Notes under the pieces: generated by a model | The model's database searches: none | The model's input: only the letters and a program-made list of their open reading frames with translations | Told to the model about the DNA's origin: nothing | Shown: in pieces, positions 28,701-35,820 of the stretch | How positions within the stretch are numbered: the stretch's first letter is position 1 | Layout: the number at the start of each line of letters is the position of its first letter | From: a virus | IMG/VR virus record: IMGVR_UViG_3300024496_000013 | Coordinates: 62,001 to 126,000 of that record | Strand: one strand, 5' to 3' | Length of the DNA stretch: 64,000 bases | Made by a program: the position numbers and the translations under genes

Positions 28701-30446
28701 AATGGAACTATGACCAAGATCAGATATGCTCAAGGTCTGTTTATGATGATAACTAGCGGTAGTGCTAATACTGTATGGACATCGCAAGATGGTATCAATT
28801 GGACTAACAGGACATTTGCTACCAGCGATACGAGAGCATTCCCATTCTTTGGTGATCCAAACAATGTACCAAGCTGGATAGTTCTACCGTCGAGTGCTAC
28901 TACTACAGGTATCATAGCAAAAACTGGTGCTACTGCTACAGGCAGAGTTTTAGTAACTAACAACAGTATTTCTCAAACTAGAATCGTTGAACCTGGTTCG
29001 GGATATCCGTTCGGATCTGTAACTAACGTAGGACCTACAACAACTATCACAGTAACCAGCGTATCAGGAACTACTATAACCACTTCAACAAACTTGACTA
29101 CTGCTGGTATACTATCAGATCAACCTATAGTATTCAGCGCAGGATTAGGCAATATCGTCGGCGGCAGTACATATTATGTGTTAACGGCTAGTGGCACATC
29201 GATGACTATTAGCTCTAGCTTACAAGGAACTGCTTTCACTGTAGGCACAGCATCTGGTACTATCACTGGTACTACTGCTAGCGTGATCAAAGTTGATCAA
29301 ACTGATAATCTAGTCAATGGTCAACCTGTGAACTTTACCAATTTAGCTGCGGTTGGCTTGTCTACTAATAAAGCATACTATGTGATCAGCGGTAGTATCA
29401 CTACTACCAGCTTCAGAGTTTCACAAAATACAGTATCTTCGACAGCGGCAACGCTGACCACACCAGCATCTAGTTTGGTGAATGCTTTTTATAACGCAGG
29501 CGGTGCTATAACTATAACTGATCCGAACCGTGTGTTTGCTGCCCCTATACAAGTAAGAGCTGGATCTAGTGTATTGGCTAATCCTACATTTACCAATAGA
29601 GGTACTTTATGGACTACAGCTACAACAACAATATCAGGCGACGGTGTTGGAGATATATTCCAACCAGGTCAATATATCTCTATCAAGAACATTAGCTCAC
29701 TGCCAACAGTTGGATCGAATGTGGAATTCGCTTCATTACCGGGACAGTATTTCAAACTAGTTACTACCAGAAACTTGATAGGAACTGGTCCATATACTGC
29801 TACATTCCAGATCAGTCCGTTAATGTCCGTGACAGATTCTCCACCAGATGGCGATGCTATCACTGTAAGAATCAGATATAGCCAAGTGCGTCTAACTGGA
29901 CATGATTTTTTGAGCATCGGTACTGGTAACTTTACCAATACAAATTATCCAGGAATACCACTGATCGCTTCTGATTCGGCCAAGCAGACCAAAGAGTCCG
30001 CCGGAGGTCGCGTGTTCTTTACCAGCACTGACCAAGACGGTAACTTCAACGTTGGTAACTTGTTCTCGGTACAACAGGCTACAGGTACTGCTACCCTAAA
30101 TGCTAACGCATTCAATCTAGCAGGACTACAGAGCTTGAGCTTAGGCTCAGTTAACGTGGGAGGTAGCGCAGGCGCTACTATCACTGAATTCAGTACAGAT
30201 CCATATTTCACAGCTAATAGCGATGCTATATTGCCTACTCAACGAGCTATCAAGGCATATGTAGCTTCACAAATTGGTTCTGGATCCAGTACTTTGAACG
30301 TAAATACACTTACTGCTGGTTCGATCTTTGTAAGCGGAAACACCATTACAACCACTACAAACCTCGAAATCAAAGTAACTACAAAATTGAATTTCATCAA
30401 GGGTGTGGATGGTTATCCAGTGGCCTTGAATTTGTTCTTAACATAA
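22764..30446 (+). CDS. Giant adhesion protein (2560 aa), paralogue of the 2022-aa protein
   Basis: The largest gene in the window. Eight N-terminal 'W..Y..D(I/V)VKYGG' modules occupy about residues 10-390 and 720-760; about 320 residues rich in T, S and V are inserted before the eighth. A beta-helix begins near 830 (VYYVATSGTDSAYPIYG). It is interrupted by two helical units with 'KCERDTGYVIDALVWDLTHGGN' (about 869-1032) and 'SCSRDVNRYIDALKYDLVYTGN' (about 1086-1243). One block of six BNR-like repeats lies at about 1766-2050. The C-terminus 'TDQDGNFNVGNLFSVQQATG' and 'ILPTQRAIKAYVASQ' matches its paralogue. A virion adhesion role is inferred from architecture. Confidence 0.84.
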   Translation: MAEYKLGRIRFIWKDQWAAGTTYLKDDVVRKNGKVYICVIGHTAASDFYVDADNIPARWNQMSDGQTWRSDWSPDTVYYLNDIVKYGGQVYICTQGHTSAATYALGLEQDLDLGDSTVSKWHIFAESFDWKNDWVPNYRYKRHDIVKYGGNTYLCNTGHTSASDYTYGLEGLGLVTPGVQADIGKWDLYSESFEWKTDWAPSTRYKLHDVVRFGGTTYVCNLGHTSAATFDLGLEADQTKWDYFNQGIQYLYDWDNGDVNYKINDVVKYGGDLWICTKKHKSNTSTLFQTEEAAGRWKKFVEGLKFQDSWNSSTVYEPGDIVTYGGYAYVAKTNHSNVSPIAAVAGGINWSLYTTGFTLKNNWDQDTNYKVGEVVRLNGYSYACIADTTKYTTTVTATSQSTGQLTINNSLATTTSTATTSVTVNSVTYNYVRVNSGTGLSIGRSIVFTGTTFGGITANQTYYIVGLPTTTPQTIVSVAQASTIVTVTTNLVHGYTAGQTVTVTGTSLVDAANVVITAVPNAYTFTYDLASNTVPTTTVSGTVTPAAQIIISSSYNGSPLTLTTASGSMGVSAGETYFVGQAIRFSGTTFGNIQTGSTPKQTYWIYSVDGLNTLKISTTQYGSPVSTTATGTNGQSTITVTSLTGIAVGFQVTGNGIGSGATVVSIVGYVVTLSQPNTSNITTGTGAITFSSYFVPQTQTGSMTAEIVAEPPNDTFWGRLNSGIKWTNSWVTDIDYFLGDAVRYGPNSYICIQQHHSLTSNRPDNDVTGTFWNLLANGQESSVLTTQGDLVYFGGSGPTRLPIGQDGQVLTVNGNTLAPNWKFWGSIDQVYYVATSGTDSAYPIYGATLDKPWKTIRYACEQILAGPRNPNAAYLINVNRQFIQRETVNWINYQIANNISPFTTGFTYDQTKCERDTGYVIDALVWDLTHGGNVRSRAAALSYVGGTYTLLSSQKTQTNAALNYAINNVLVAAVLANAAPFQNYQVLNGVAVGSRINQVINTNYTSETVSSDITALLKIITDAITAGVSTNIPAQVQPNYTILAKTGVYYETLPIVVPAFTAIVGDELRSTNIRPAASQVAAGDVTYSLAALAYIKTIISNVVTGTTVTTNQITYSQDKTLPLATGTEGTTVQNLVQNIIDYINFYINSTGSAPAMTGTNTPASTYDPYAAARLLELNRNFIVAQTNAYIAATYPAYSYNVASCSRDVNRYIDALKYDLVYTGNYKTLTYAKLYVNAVTGSLLQNMFLVRNACGLRNCTVQGLTGTLGSANAYGTKRPSAGAYVSLDPGYGPNDSDAWVTTRSTYVQNVTTFGTAAIGLKIDGNLHNGGNKSVVANDFTQVISDGIGVWCTNNGLTELVSVFSYYGHMGYLAEAGGKIRATNGNSSYGDYGTVSEGVDATEVPITAQIDNRASAAQVGLTVQNGNAIQRLEFTNAGINYNNSATFTFNGAGINAAAVFDETRDNAIFEARQLQLAADGSDGMYGGSSYYTAQNVAQAGGLYQITLAATDSQTSSGYLGMRIVTVSGTGAAQQAKIINYNAGNKIALVAKESFADITVTGSTISGNTLTTTAAEQDRLYANMPLYLSAAIGGLSANSLYYVVGSSIATPGTTFQVSTAPSGSAATITATTTGQNVTLYQAGWEGAINGTTITSPDPSTLYLIEPRVTFAAPGFKQNATGTLPTVAVGYKDGVFSQTRSTHTGVSASGGAGSSATFNITRVGLVYTVTLNNGGTGYAVGNTLTILGTSVDGATPRNDITITVTKVTSPTGVISAFSSTGLGRGGQFFALPNSGATGAYSRDGSTWTSTTITNQSWGTVATGTISNVDYVQILPGSGSANFQYSTNGGQTWTSSTLPTTQSWTSSAFGNGVFMAVSSTSNTPITSSNGTSWAVTAGNLGAFTNLVGVAYGLGRFMVLPGSAANTTASYSLNNGTTFVATTLPSSQTWSGIAYGNGRFVAIASTNRAGAISIDGVNWTAVTLPNGTMTKIRYAQGLFMMITSGSANTVWTSQDGINWTNRTFATSDTRAFPFFGDPNNVPSWIVLPSSATTTGIIAKTGATATGRVLVTNNSISQTRIVEPGSGYPFGSVTNVGPTTTITVTSVSGTTITTSTNLTTAGILSDQPIVFSAGLGNIVGGSTYYVLTASGTSMTISSSLQGTAFTVGTASGTITGTTASVIKVDQTDNLVNGQPVNFTNLAAVGLSTNKAYYVISGSITTTSFRVSQNTVSSTAATLTTPASSLVNAFYNAGGAITITDPNRVFAAPIQVRAGSSVLANPTFTNRGTLWTTATTTISGDGVGDIFQPGQYISIKNISSLPTVGSNVEFASLPGQYFKLVTTRNLIGTGPYTATFQISPLMSVTDSPPDGDAITVRIRYSQVRLTGHDFLSIGTGNFTNTNYPGIPLIASDSAKQTKESAGGRVFFTSTDQDGNFNVGNLFSVQQATGTATLNANAFNLAGLQSLSLGSVNVGGSAGATITEFSTDPYFTANSDAILPTQRAIKAYVASQIGSGSSTLNVNTLTAGSIFVSGNTITTTTNLEIKVTTKLNFIKGVDGYPVALNLFLT

Positions 30447-30459
30447 CGGAGAAAAATAA

Positions 30460-30783
30460 ATGGCAACAGGAGTTTTGGGCACATACGATCATACCGCAGG
30501 AGCTTGGTTTGCTCTATATACGGTCCCAGCCACTACATTTTCGGTGGTCAGCTTGTCAATGTGTAACAGAAGCAATCAAGCTGTGAACGTAAGAGTAGCA
30601 GTTTCTACAAGTTCAGTTAGCCCTGCTAACGGCGAAATCATCGAATTTGATACAGAAGTATTAGGAAAAGGTGTGCTAGAAAGGACCGGTATCGTGATGG
30701 ATGCCGGTAAAGTGCTTCTAGTTTACTCAAATGCTGCGGGCGTTAGCTCGGTAGCATTTGGAATCGAAACATCAACTGTATAA
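30460..30783 (+). CDS. Small virion protein, third member of the 3621/15901 family
   Basis: A 107-aa protein: 'WFALYTVPATTFSVVSLSMCNRSNQAVNVRVAVS ... IIEFDTEVLGKGVLERTGIVMDAGKVLLVYS'. It shares strand layout and the central Cys-Asn with the proteins at 3621 and 15901. Preceded by ACGGAGAA, 13 bases after the giant gene's stop. It ends directly before a late promoter. Probable fibre-associated beta-sandwich. Confidence 0.74.
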   Translation: MATGVLGTYDHTAGAWFALYTVPATTFSVVSLSMCNRSNQAVNVRVAVSTSSVSPANGEIIEFDTEVLGKGVLERTGIVMDAGKVLLVYSNAAGVSSVAFGIETSTV

Positions 30784-30789
30784 TAAATA
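30782..30789 (+). promoter_or_regulatory. T4-type late promoter (AATAAATA)
   Basis: AATAAATA overlaps the end of the 30460 gene and lies 20 nt before ATG 30810, with AGGGGAA as ribosome binding site. Confidence 0.6.
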
Positions 30790-30809
30790 TAGCATCAGGG
30801 GAATAAACA

Positions 30810-31142
30810 ATGGGAAGATATCTTACAACTACAGGAACAGCAGGCAATACGGTCAGAGAGATCTCAGGAGCCTACTCTGCAGTAGTCAACGACAGAATTT
30901 TAGCTAATACTGCTAGTAGCGGTTTTACTATAACACTGCCTGCTAACAGCACATTATTTTTGAATGATACTATTCAGATCATTGACGTAGCAGGAAACGC
31001 AGCTATTAACAACATCACTATCGCTAGAAACAGCTCTAAGATCAACAATATCGCAGACGATTTCGTGATTGACGTTAACTATGCTGTGATCACGTTGATC
31101 TATACAGGATCAACATATGGTTGGATCGTAGCCAACGCTTAA
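30810..31142 (+). CDS. Small fibre-domain virion protein
   Basis: A 110-aa protein, 'ISGAYSAVVNDRILANTASSGFTITLPANSTLFLNDTIQIIDVAGNAAINNITIARN', ending 'VITLIYTGSTYGWIVANA'. This is a common small beta domain at the tips or C-termini of phage tail fibres, with 'TLPA', 'GD/ND.I.IID' and a final 'Y....W.V'. Here it is a free-standing gene placed directly before the Cys-rich triplet, which may point to assembly with it. No enzymatic motif. Confidence 0.75.
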   Translation: MGRYLTTTGTAGNTVREISGAYSAVVNDRILANTASSGFTITLPANSTLFLNDTIQIIDVAGNAAINNITIARNSSKINNIADDFVIDVNYAVITLIYTGSTYGWIVANA

Positions 31143-31160
31143 TGAAGGATAAAGACGGGT

Positions 31161-32132
31161 ATGCCAACCTCGCTTAAAGCAACTAACGGTTTTAAAAGTC
31201 AGGCTTTCTGGAATCAGGAAACTAATCTAGAAAGAGGGACTATACATGTTTACACCCCAGGTAACGACTTCCAAAGTTTCCCCTGCTGCGGATGTTTCGT
31301 CGCACCTAGCTGTGGTACAGCAGTCATAGAAATCTGGGGAGCTGGCGGAAGCGGTTCTCGTATGTGCTGCTGTGGTGGCGGCATGCCAGGAAATTCAGGT
31401 GCCTATGCCAAAAAGACTATCAGAATGGGCGCAGGCTGTTATATCTATTTCTATGTAGGCATGGCCTGCGGTAACGCAGACTCTTTATGTTATAGAGGCT
31501 GTTCAGAAGCTACCTGTCTATGTTGGTTTGGTAACCAAGGACTTAGTGGCTGTATGTGCGCACAAGGTGGACAGGGCGGTATCAGTTACTGTTCTACAGG
31601 TACTTCTATGTACTGCTGCTATGCGGCCAATAGTTGGCCAACTACAAACTTAGGCAATGGTTGCGGAATCGTCTGTAATAATTGCTCAGGATCATATCAA
31701 GCATGTGCCTACGGTGGAGACGTTAACCTCTGTAGTAGGATTTCCTGCGTGGTCTATCTAGGCTGCTTGCCCAGCTGCGTATGTAACATCAATTGGAGCA
31801 TGGCTATCCCCGCAGGACAATTTTCAAAATGCGGAGGCTATGTCAGCTACACGACAGAAAATAACCAAGACTACGCTAACTGGGTCGGTGTAGGACAACA
31901 TAATCATATCATGGCACTGAATGCTGCCAGTCGTTGGCCACAACAGGGTATGCCATGGGCATACTGCTGGGGGTTTGGCGGTGGTTGCGGCTGTTACGAA
32001 AACGAAGGCTGTACAGGATTTGTTCCACCAGGACATCCTGGAATGGGACCGCTTCCATGTCCAGATGTGAGAGATCATGCTAGAAAAGGCGGCAGTGGCA
32101 TGGTAAGAATTAAATTTATACCGGGAACATAA
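31161..32132 (+). CDS. Cys/Gly-rich virion-type protein 1 of tandem triplet
   Basis: A 323-aa protein with about 33 cysteines (10%) and very high glycine. Landmarks: 'VIEIWGAGGSGSRMCCCGGG' at about 55-74, 'CYRGCS', 'CAQGGQGGISYCSTGTSMYCC', 'GCGIVCN', 'GCLPSCVC', 'CGCYENEGC' and 'PCPDVRDHARKGGSG' before a final 'VRIKFIPGT'. The IWGAGGSG core with Gly loops resembles glycine-rich fibre-tip or adhesin domains. No signal peptide is visible, so disulfides would have to form after lysis or the cysteines bind metal. Ribosome binding site GAAGGATAAAG. Followed after one base by paralogue 2. Confidence 0.8.
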   Translation: MPTSLKATNGFKSQAFWNQETNLERGTIHVYTPGNDFQSFPCCGCFVAPSCGTAVIEIWGAGGSGSRMCCCGGGMPGNSGAYAKKTIRMGAGCYIYFYVGMACGNADSLCYRGCSEATCLCWFGNQGLSGCMCAQGGQGGISYCSTGTSMYCCYAANSWPTTNLGNGCGIVCNNCSGSYQACAYGGDVNLCSRISCVVYLGCLPSCVCNINWSMAIPAGQFSKCGGYVSYTTENNQDYANWVGVGQHNHIMALNAASRWPQQGMPWAYCWGFGGGCGCYENEGCTGFVPPGHPGMGPLPCPDVRDHARKGGSGMVRIKFIPGT

Positions 32133-32133
32133 G

Positions 32134-33114
32134 ATGCCAACTTCGATTAGAACATGGACACAAACTAGACTAAACTTCATCGCAGATAATGAAGAAAACT
32201 TAGAACGAGGTTCGATCTATCTGTTCAGCGGTTCTGCTGAAAGAACGAATTTTAGTAACGGTGGTTTTTGCTGGGTAGCACCTGCTACCGGACAGGCTAT
32301 CGTAGACATTTGGGGAGCTGGTGGTAGCGGTGCTCGTATGTGCTGCTGCGGTGGCGGTCTTCCGGGCAATCCAGGAGCATTTGCTAGAAAATGTCTATGT
32401 ATACAGTCTGGCTGCTGGATCTGCGGATTTACTGGTATGAGCTGCGGCTCACCAGATCTTTGCTTTAGAGGTTGTTCGGAATATTCAGGTATCTGCTGGC
32501 AAGCTAGCGGTACAAACGGTTGTGTATGCGCCCAAGGTGGCCGCGGAGGCACTAGCTACTGTTCTACAGGAACTTCTCTCTATTGCTGTTTTACAGCTGG
32601 TAACTTCTGTACTACACTAATCAACGCTAACTGTGGTGTTGTCTGTAACTATGGTTCAGGCACAGCCAGCTGCTGCGCACAAGCATTCGGTGGCGACATT
32701 AACTGTTTTGGCGGTTTTAGTTGTGTACTTTTCGCAGGTTGTCAACCAAGTTGTCCATGTTCAACAATCTATCACATAGCTACACCTCCATACTATTATT
32801 CAACATGCGGTGGAGTGATCACTTACACCTCTGAAGGTGATAGCGGAGCAGCTAACTGGTCGGGCGGTACATTGACAGGATACATACACGGTATGTCAGT
32901 CATGGGTCGTCAACCACATCACGGTACACCTCCAGAGCAATCTTGCTGGACTGGCGGTCGTACATGCGGATGTTACGAAGGTCAAGGATGTATTCCTTTT
33001 GTACCAGCAGGATTCCCAGGACCTGGTCCTTTGCCTTGCCCAGATGTTCGCGATATGGCATTCCGTGGCGGTCATGGTGCTGTAAGAATCAAATTCATAG
33101 CCGCAACAGAATAA
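32134..33114 (+). CDS. Cys/Gly-rich virion-type protein 2 of tandem triplet
   Basis: A 326-aa protein sharing the length, order of motifs and about 33 cysteines with the genes before and after. Motifs: 'VDIWGAGGSGARMCCCGGG', 'CFRGCS', 'CAQGGRGGTSYCSTGTSLYCC', 'NCGVVCN', 'GCQPSCPC', 'TCGCYEGQGC' and 'PCPDVRDMAFRGGHG'. The first 45 residues and the region around 200-260 are the most diverged from its neighbours; these could be the interaction or specificity surfaces. The start is one base after the stop of gene 1, so translation is probably coupled. Confidence 0.8.
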   Translation: MPTSIRTWTQTRLNFIADNEENLERGSIYLFSGSAERTNFSNGGFCWVAPATGQAIVDIWGAGGSGARMCCCGGGLPGNPGAFARKCLCIQSGCWICGFTGMSCGSPDLCFRGCSEYSGICWQASGTNGCVCAQGGRGGTSYCSTGTSLYCCFTAGNFCTTLINANCGVVCNYGSGTASCCAQAFGGDINCFGGFSCVLFAGCQPSCPCSTIYHIATPPYYYSTCGGVITYTSEGDSGAANWSGGTLTGYIHGMSVMGRQPHHGTPPEQSCWTGGRTCGCYEGQGCIPFVPAGFPGPGPLPCPDVRDMAFRGGHGAVRIKFIAATE

Positions 33115-33126
33115 GGTGAAATAAGA

Positions 33127-34110
33127 ATGGCACAATCGCTTAATAGCTTAGTAAGATTAAAAACTCCAGATAGGAATGAAGATAACCTTGAATTAGGCCA
33201 GATCTTTGTGTTCAGTCCTGGCACCATGTATACCAACTTCTGTTATAACGGTGGTTCTGGTTTCTGTTGGAAAGCTCCAGGAACAGGTACAGCAGTTATC
33301 GAAATGTGGGGAGCTGGTGGTAGCGGTGCTAAGATGTGCTGCTGCGGCGGCGGAACTCCAGGAAATGCAGGTGCTTATGTAAGAAAAACTATTTCGGTTA
33401 ACTCTAGCACATATGTTTGCGGTTGTACCGGATTTTCCTGTGGTAACTCAGACTCATTATGCTATAGAGGTTGCTCAGATCCTTCGGGATTAAACTGGGT
33501 GAATGGTACTGGTGCGATAGGAGCTACCAGTGGCTGCTTATGTGCCCAAGGTGGTAACGGTGGCCTTAGCTGGTGTTCTACAGGTACTTCTATGTATTGT
33601 TGTATGGGGGCTAGCGGATGGTGTACCACTTATCTAGGTACAGGTTGCGGTGTGGTCTGTAATTACTGTAATGGTATGTGGATTGCCTGCGGGTTTGGTG
33701 GAGACATTAACTGCTGCGGTCGATTCAGCTGTATTACCTATTATGGTTGTCTACCTAGCTGTATTTGTTTGTTCCAATATCATATTGCTGTACCGGCTAA
33801 TTTCTTCTCATGCGGTTGCGGTAGTATGGCTAATTTCACAACAGAAAATGATAATAGGCATTCTAACTGGTCAGGCCAAGGTGTTAACCAACAGATGAAC
33901 GCATTAGGAGCATTGAGTAGATCGCCGAGACAAGGTATTCCGCAAAGCTACTGCTGGCGTTCAGATCGTAAGTGTGGATGTTATAATATGCAGGGCTGTA
34001 TGAACTATAACCCACCTGGTGTGGGCGGTGTCGGACCAGCTCCGTGCCCAGACGTCCGCGATCACGCTATGCGTGGTGGAATGGGCGCAGTGCGTATTAG
34101 ATTCTTTTGA
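33127..34110 (+). CDS. Cys/Gly-rich virion-type protein 3 of tandem triplet
   Basis: A 327-aa third paralogue: 'VIEMWGAGGSGAKMCCCGGG', 'CYRGCSD', 'CAQGGNGGLSWCSTGTSMYCC', 'GCGVVCNYC', 'GCLPSCIC', 'KCGCYNMQGC' and 'PCPDVRDHAMRGGMG' before 'VRIRFF'. It also has about 33 cysteines. It carries a short insert near residue 125 (GTGAIGATSG). The stop codon TGA overlaps a late promoter motif. Function unknown; adhesion tip by resemblance of the glycine-rich core. Confidence 0.8.
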   Translation: MAQSLNSLVRLKTPDRNEDNLELGQIFVFSPGTMYTNFCYNGGSGFCWKAPGTGTAVIEMWGAGGSGAKMCCCGGGTPGNAGAYVRKTISVNSSTYVCGCTGFSCGNSDSLCYRGCSDPSGLNWVNGTGAIGATSGCLCAQGGNGGLSWCSTGTSMYCCMGASGWCTTYLGTGCGVVCNYCNGMWIACGFGGDINCCGRFSCITYYGCLPSCICLFQYHIAVPANFFSCGCGSMANFTTENDNRHSNWSGQGVNQQMNALGALSRSPRQGIPQSYCWRSDRKCGCYNMQGCMNYNPPGVGGVGPAPCPDVRDHAMRGGMGAVRIRFF

Positions 34111-34116
34111 TAAATA
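34109..34116 (+). promoter_or_regulatory. T4-type late promoter (GATAAATA)
   Basis: GATAAATA overlapping the TGA stop of Cys-rich gene 3, 15 nt before ATG 34132 (site AGAGGA). Confidence 0.6.
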
Positions 34117-34131
34117 GTTTAGAGGATAAAA

Positions 34132-34782
34132 ATGAGAAAGTTATTTCAAATTACATTGCCCGACGAACCATACAAAACAGCCACTACTAAAAATCAAAAA
34201 GTAGACTGTATGTATGTGGGCCCACGATATATGGTACTTTGTATCGATAATACTACTGATTTAGTAAAATATGTAGGTAGACGTGCTGACACGATCGAAG
34301 AAGCAGAATTAGATAATCACGTAGAAGATGATCATTATCATGTTTTGCTAGATGCTTCTGTGAATACATTTGAAGCAGCATATCTTACAGGACAGTACGA
34401 ACACGGTGAGATAGAGAATTATACCGAAACGTTACCTACAAAAAACGCAGCAGGTGAGTTCGAAACTTATACATATCACTATGATGATTACAGAGGTATT
34501 ATAGGACAGATTTATTGGAATCAGGTTCTTTATTACAATCCTTCAAATAAAACTTTCAAAGAACCCGCAAGAAGAGAACATGCTACTGACTGGGATCAAG
34601 TAGTAAAAACTACTAAAGATGGGGCTGCTGAAATACGTAAAATGTTAGAAGCTAATGATTATTTTCCAGCTCAATTAGCAGTTATCAATGAATATCTAGA
34701 TTGGGTTGATACTTTTGAAGAAAAGTATGCTGATGTAGATCATTGGAAAGTTCCATTTCCACCATATCCAAACATGGCTTAA
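34132..34782 (+). CDS. Unknown protein after Cys-rich triplet
   Basis: A 216-aa acidic protein starting MRKLFQITLPDEPYKTATTK, with 'YMVLCIDNTTDLVKYVGRRAD' near residue 35 and a C-terminal 'PFPPYPNMA'. It is rich in E, D and Y, without signal peptide, membrane segment or recognised motif. Its position right after the fibre-tip-like genes, under its own late promoter, would suit an assembly chaperone or a minor virion protein, but nothing in the sequence proves either. Confidence 0.65.
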   Translation: MRKLFQITLPDEPYKTATTKNQKVDCMYVGPRYMVLCIDNTTDLVKYVGRRADTIEEAELDNHVEDDHYHVLLDASVNTFEAAYLTGQYEHGEIENYTETLPTKNAAGEFETYTYHYDDYRGIIGQIYWNQVLYYNPSNKTFKEPARREHATDWDQVVKTTKDGAAEIRKMLEANDYFPAQLAVINEYLDWVDTFEEKYADVDHWKVPFPPYPNMA

Positions 34783-34800
34783 TTTAGTCTGGACCAGATC

Positions 34801-34847
34801 TAGGTCGACTGTTACCGTATAGCTAATATATAGTAGCACTCGACCTA
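34801..34847 (+). promoter_or_regulatory. Intergenic stem-loop before GT9 gene
   Basis: TAGGTCGA / TCGACCTA forms a perfect 8-bp stem closing a loop of about 31 nt. No T run follows. It lies between the 34132 gene and the glycosyltransferase start; possible RNA processing or stability element. Confidence 0.4.
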
Positions 34848-34863
34848 TATTCTTGGAGACTAA

Positions 34864-35820
34864 ATGGAACAGCAACAACCAACACAGCGATCAAAAGCCT
34901 TTTTCTTAAATGGCGGCGCTGGCAGAGTTCTATGCTCTATCCCGGCATTAGAAAAATACGAAGAAGAATCAGGGGATAAAGATTTCATCATAGTGTGCGA
35001 AGGTGGTACGGAAGTGTTCAAAGGACATCCTACACTAGACAGCAGAACATATGACAATTGGCACAAGAATCTTTTTGTAGAAAAAATCAAAGATCGCGAT
35101 TGTGTAACACCCGAGCCTTATAGAGTTTGGGAATATTACAATCAAAAATGCGATCTAGCACAGGCATTTGATATCGAAATCAATAGAAAAGGCATTAGAG
35201 AATTACCTAAACCTAATCTAAGATTGAGCAAAGACGAATTGTTAGTAGGTAGACAGCTAATCGCCGACGTCAAGAAAAAAATCAAGAAAGAAAAAATCAT
35301 AGTTTTCCAACCATTTGGCCGAGGCATAGACTATGTCGATGGTTCTTTTGTAGATCGTACTAACAGAAGCTTTGAATTTAAAGATGTAAAATCAATCATA
35401 CGAAAACTTCAAGAAGCCAATTACGGTGTCGTAATGATGGGAGAAATGCGGCTCGATCTTACCAGCGAAAAACTAAAAGATGATGTAGCAGCACCAGAAA
35501 ACACTACCATAAGACAGTGGGCAGCTATCATCAAATACGCAGATCATTTCTTGGGCTGTGACAGTGTGGGTCAACACCTAGCCTATATCGTAGGCAAACA
35601 ATCTACTGTAGTATTCGGATCTACATATCCAGTTAACGTGTCTTACCCTAATTGTAAGTACATGAATCTTCTAGATATGGCTGAAGAAATAAGAGAATAT
35701 AGTCCTATCAGGATTACACTAGACGAACGTATTGATAGAAAACTAGAAGGAGTTATGTCCATGACTCCGGAAATTGTTGATTATGTAGTGAATGCTGTTT
35801 TAGGGAAGAAACAAAAATGA
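34864..35820 (+). CDS. GT9-family (heptosyltransferase-like) glycosyltransferase
   Basis: A 318-aa soluble protein. The N-terminus 'FFLNGGAGRVLCSIPALEKYEE' matches the first Rossmann turn of glycosyltransferase family 9, which transfers heptose from ADP-heptose to LPS or, in a subgroup, to proteins. The second domain begins near 140 (IIVFQPFGRGID) and has the family signature near 235-260, 'ADHFLGCDSVGQHLAYIVGK' followed by 'TVVFGSTYPVN'. Good ribosome binding site (TTGGAGAC). Its stop overlaps the start of the carbamoyltransferase (ATGA). The ADP-heptose genes at 46393-48912 make heptose a plausible donor; donor and acceptor are not proven by sequence. Confidence 0.78.
   Translation: MEQQQPTQRSKAFFLNGGAGRVLCSIPALEKYEEESGDKDFIIVCEGGTEVFKGHPTLDSRTYDNWHKNLFVEKIKDRDCVTPEPYRVWEYYNQKCDLAQAFDIEINRKGIRELPKPNLRLSKDELLVGRQLIADVKKKIKKEKIIVFQPFGRGIDYVDGSFVDRTNRSFEFKDVKSIIRKLQEANYGVVMMGEMRLDLTSEKLKDDVAAPENTTIRQWAAIIKYADHFLGCDSVGQHLAYIVGKQSTVVFGSTYPVNVSYPNCKYMNLLDMAEEIREYSPIRITLDERIDRKLEGVMSMTPEIVDYVVNAVLGKKQK

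Noticed and set aside
33650-33898. 82-codon plus-strand frame inside Cys-rich gene 3
   Set aside because: Out-of-frame shadow without a ribosome binding site or promoter.
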